From positions 1 through 8,649 of the forward strand of contig URFI01000088.1 in the NCBI GenBank assembly GCA_900547085.1: DNA of 8,649 nucleotides, written 5' to 3'. The DNA comes from an uncultured Prevotella sp. (GTDB taxonomy: Bacteria; Bacteroidota; Bacteroidia; Bacteroidales; Bacteroidaceae). The notes under the pieces were generated by a model. It made no database searches, had not been told where the DNA came from, and saw nothing but the letters and a program-made list of their open reading frames with translations. Shown piece by piece: positions 7,176-8,649 of the stretch (positions within the stretch are counted from its first letter, which is position 1; each line of letters begins with the position of its first letter). A program made the translations under genes and the position numbers.

Positions 7176-7207
7176 CAAAGGTATGAAAATAAATAGAAAA
7201 GAACGAA
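7176..7207 (-). promoter_or_regulatory. Bacteroidetes-type promoter of pnp
   Basis: On the minus strand TACCTTTG (7183-7176) is a perfect -7 element, identical to the one before the TonB receptor. The best -33 candidate, TTCG (7207-7204) at a 20-nt spacing, has one mismatch to TTTG and lies in a T-rich stretch. Predicted transcription start is near 7170, exactly at the 5' strand of the leader's outer stem. Confidence 0.65.
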
Positions 7208-7357
7208 AAAATATGCCTTTATTTCTGTTTTTGCATCATTTTCGTTGTTGGGTTTAACTTGAAAGTGCTATCATTACGACAAAACCAAATGTAATAACCA
7301 AAAACAACATTTTTCATGAGAAAAGGATTCTTAGCCAAAGAACGGTTAGTCGGTTCT

Positions 7358-7440
7358 CAAACTCATTGACTTTGGTCGTCAAACTCAATGGGTTTGGCAG
7401 CCAAAGTCAATGGGTTTGATGTCCAAAGTCAATGAGTTTG
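7358..7440. repeat. Four 18-nt units in a 21-22 nt period forming one large palindrome
   Basis: The units are CAAACTCATTGACTTTGG (7358-7375), CAAACTCAATGGGTTTGG (7380-7397), CCAAAGTCAATGGGTTTG (7401-7418) and CCAAAGTCAATGAGTTTG (7423-7440), with spacers TCGT, CAG and ATGT. Units 1 and 4 are perfect 18-base reverse complements. Unit 3 is the reverse complement of unit 1 except for one base. Unit 2 pairs with unit 3 at 14 of 18 positions. The whole can fold into one long hairpin or cruciform, and the period is two helical turns. It lies in a gene-free stretch (7208-7509) between the pnp promoter and the terminator of the sigma operon, where I see nothing else convincing. It is not a CRISPR: the spacers are 3-4 nt. 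Confidence 0.85.
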
Positions 7441-7509
7441 CAAAGCCGTAGATGACAGCAAGTTACAATCATACATCAAGCTGTGAAATCCATACTCACT
7501 CTCCATCGC

Positions 7510-7546
7510 AAAAAGAAGGCTGGTTTGTCCATTCAAACCAGCCTTC
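7510..7546 (-). terminator. Intrinsic terminator of the ECF sigma operon
   Basis: GAAGGCTGGTTTG (7515-7527) and CAAACCAGCCTTC (7534-7546) form a perfect 13-bp stem with a 6-nt loop. On the minus strand it is followed by TTTTT (7514-7510). It lies 22 nt after the stop of the DUF4252 gene and has no matching T-tract on the plus strand, so it serves the minus-strand operon. Confidence 0.9.
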
Positions 7547-7568
7547 GTCCGTATGACGTGTCCCTCAC

Positions 7569-8051
7569 CTATCTGTCGTAAAGGTCTTTTATATCCTCCA
7601 ATTTAATGTTCCCAATGAGGTGGATGAGTGACAGCTCGTCTTTCTCCTCATTGAGAAGAACAAACTCATTGTTGCCCTTACCTACCACTTTCTGGTAGAT
7701 GGTGGTGCGCTCGTCGTCGTCTTTCACCCGCATAATCACTTCATAGCGGTTGTTGTCATAGTACGCCTGCGCCTGCTTCTTGATAGAAGGAATCAGCGAT
7801 GGGCGTTCGCATTGCAGGATTTGCAAGCGCGTAAGCCGAGAGGCCAGCTTAGCCAAATCCTTGTCGCCCACGTCGAGTTTGGGCATCAGCTTGAACATCG
7901 CGGGCGAGATGTACACCGTGGACACACCCTTGGTGTTCTCAAACTGCTTGAACAGACGATCCTGTGCCGACAGCGACACACACCCCAATACGAGGCAAAT
8001 GGCCAGGGACAATGGTCTCAGCCATGCGATCAAATCACTCTTGTGTAACAT
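7569..8051 (-). CDS. Exported DUF4252 domain protein
   Basis: A 160-residue protein of the DUF4252 family, whose biochemical role is unknown. The N-terminus is a secretion signal: a hydrophobic stretch at about 14-27 ending SLSA before QD (cleavage near residue 29). VLGC at 21-24 could alternatively act as a lipobox. The mature part is typical of the family: FENTKGVSTVYISPAMFKLMP near its start, then LTRLQILQCE, YEVIMRVKDDDE, and near the end LSLIHLIGNIKLEDIKDLY. Family members in Bacteroidales often lie beside ECF sigma factors, as here. The ATG is inside the end of the upstream gene (17-nt overlap), so translation is probably coupled, and the terminator follows at once. A role as target, sensor or output of the sigma system is inferred. 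Confidence 0.88.
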   Translation of the reverse strand: MLHKSDLIAWLRPLSLAICLVLGCVSLSAQDRLFKQFENTKGVSTVYISPAMFKLMPKLDVGDKDLAKLASRLTRLQILQCERPSLIPSIKKQAQAYYDNNRYEVIMRVKDDDERTTIYQKVVGKGNNEFVLLNEEKDELSLIHLIGNIKLEDIKDLYDR

Positions 8052-8508
8052 TTTCTACTTTATTTAAACCTTTGTTTATTGACTTTGAAAACATCATCAG
8101 GGCCTTCTGTGTTTCGGCATACGCATCCCTCGGGTCGTCGAATGTATCTTGCTGCACGGCATATTGCGCCTGTTTTTGCTGTCTGTCGACCAGTAGGCCG
8201 ATGGTGAAAAGCAACAACAGGGAGGCCGCAATGCCGGCCATCCACCGCAGACCGACGATGCGGGAACGCCGACTAGTCGTCTTCTCCACACGGTTCCAGC
8301 CGTCAATCTGCCGCGACAACCGCTGCTCCAGACCGTCAATGGCCGGCATATTCGCACCATACAACTGTCGGAAGAGCTGTTGGTCGGTCGCCCACTGAGG
8401 CGGAACGTCATCCTGAAGGAAATAATCTTTCAGCTCTTGTTCCTCGCGCTCGTTGGTCTGTCCGTCATAGTAGCGGTCAAGAAGTTGCCTGATATTATCT
8501 GTATCCAT
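8035..8508 (-). CDS. Single-pass membrane protein, probable anti-sigma factor
   Basis: A 157-residue protein. The N-terminal 1-50 is acidic and helical (IRQLLDRYYDGQTNEREEQE, then LKDYFLQDD), like the cytoplasmic head of Bacteroidetes anti-sigma proteins that bind an ECF factor. No zinc-binding HxxxCxxC is present, so it is not a ZAS-type anti-sigma. A basic patch (TTSRRSRIVGLR, 77-88) precedes one transmembrane helix at about 89-107, giving head in the cytoplasm and a short C-terminal tail of about 50 residues outside (QQKQAQYAVQQDTFDDPRDA). Its ATG overlaps the end of the sigma gene by 14 nt and its own end overlaps the DUF4252 gene by 17 nt. The anti-sigma role is inferred from topology and position, not from a recognised domain. 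There is no FecR-like periplasmic domain, so a TonB-receptor partner is unlikely. Confidence 0.75.
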   Translation of the reverse strand: MDTDNIRQLLDRYYDGQTNEREEQELKDYFLQDDVPPQWATDQQLFRQLYGANMPAIDGLEQRLSRQIDGWNRVEKTTSRRSRIVGLRWMAGIAASLLLLFTIGLLVDRQQKQAQYAVQQDTFDDPRDAYAETQKALMMFSKSINKGLNKVENVTQE

Positions 8509-8649
8509 TGTCTTTCATCTGTTTTAGTTGTTCTCTCATCTGCTTGCGGGCACGGCTCAACAGTACCCTGATGTTTACCGCTGTGAGGCCCGTTTGCCGC
8601 TCTATCTCCCGATACGCCATCTCGCCGATGTCCCTCATCATCACGATTT
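8495..8649 (-). CDS. ECF-type RNA polymerase sigma factor, C-terminal end
   Basis: Only the last 50 complete codons are in the window; the 5' end lies beyond the right edge. The sequence reads IVMMRDIGEMAYREIERQTG then LTAVNIRVLLSRARKQMREQ, ending KDNGYR and TAA (8497-8495). This is sigma region 4, the helix-turn-helix that recognises the -35/-33 element, with the typical spacing of a short ECF factor (xYxEIxxxxGxxxxxxxxxLxRAR). The stop lies inside the start of the membrane protein gene, a 14-nt overlap that points to coupled synthesis of sigma and its likely inhibitor. Confidence 0.88.
   Translation of the reverse strand, partial: IVMMRDIGEMAYREIERQTGLTAVNIRVLLSRARKQMREQLKQMKDNGYR

Noticed and set aside
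7358..7440. A CRISPR array
   Set aside because: The spacers between units are only 3-4 nt, the units alternate in orientation, and no cas genes are nearby.

Overview
The window looks like a chromosome segment from a member of the Bacteroidales, most likely Prevotella or a close relative. The support is: promoters of the Bacteroidetes type (TTTG-like -33 and TAnnTTTG -7) before three transcripts, no Shine-Dalgarno sequences before the starts, a TonB-dependent receptor with an N-terminal carboxypeptidase-like domain, a DUF4252 protein in an ECF sigma operon, and a PNPase with a C-terminal Arg/Asn-rich tail. The genus is inferred from general resemblance and no search was run.

Layout. Positions 1-1689 (minus) hold the 5' part of a TonB-dependent receptor gene that runs off the left edge. 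It has an in-frame TAG at codon 38, so it is a pseudogene, a recent nonsense allele or a sequencing error. Positions 1690-2319 contain no convincing gene. They hold the receptor promoter, two sets of inverted repeats (one with mutually exclusive pairings), a possible Prevotella extragenic repeat, and a strong promoter for the next operon. Positions 2320-4538 (plus) are a two-gene operon joined by an ATGA overlap. The first gene encodes an inner-membrane-anchored protein that looks like a degenerate trypsin-fold protease. The second encodes a lipoprotein with about six MORN repeats fused to a GH25 muramidase with intact catalytic residues. The operon's promoter lies so close to the ATG that the mRNA is probably leaderless.

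Positions 4539-4682 are a convergent spacer with a bidirectional terminator. Positions 4683-7019 (minus) are pnp, preceded by a leader of about 150 nt that folds into nested helices and a Bacteroidetes promoter. Positions 7184-7568 are non-coding. They contain four related 18-nt units with a 21-22 nt period arranged as one large palindrome, and the terminator of the next operon. Positions 7569-8649 (minus) are the end of an ECF sigma operon: sigma factor (partial), single-pass membrane protein (likely anti-sigma) and exported DUF4252 protein, joined by 14- and 17-nt overlaps.

How the genes work together: the sigma/anti-sigma/DUF4252 set is an envelope-signalling unit. The MORN-GH25 lipoprotein and its membrane partner probably act on peptidoglycan in the periplasm or at the outer membrane. 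PNPase is the housekeeping 3'-5' exoribonuclease. The least explained items are the pseudoprotease/MORN-muramidase pair, the structured pnp leader and the palindromic repeat array.
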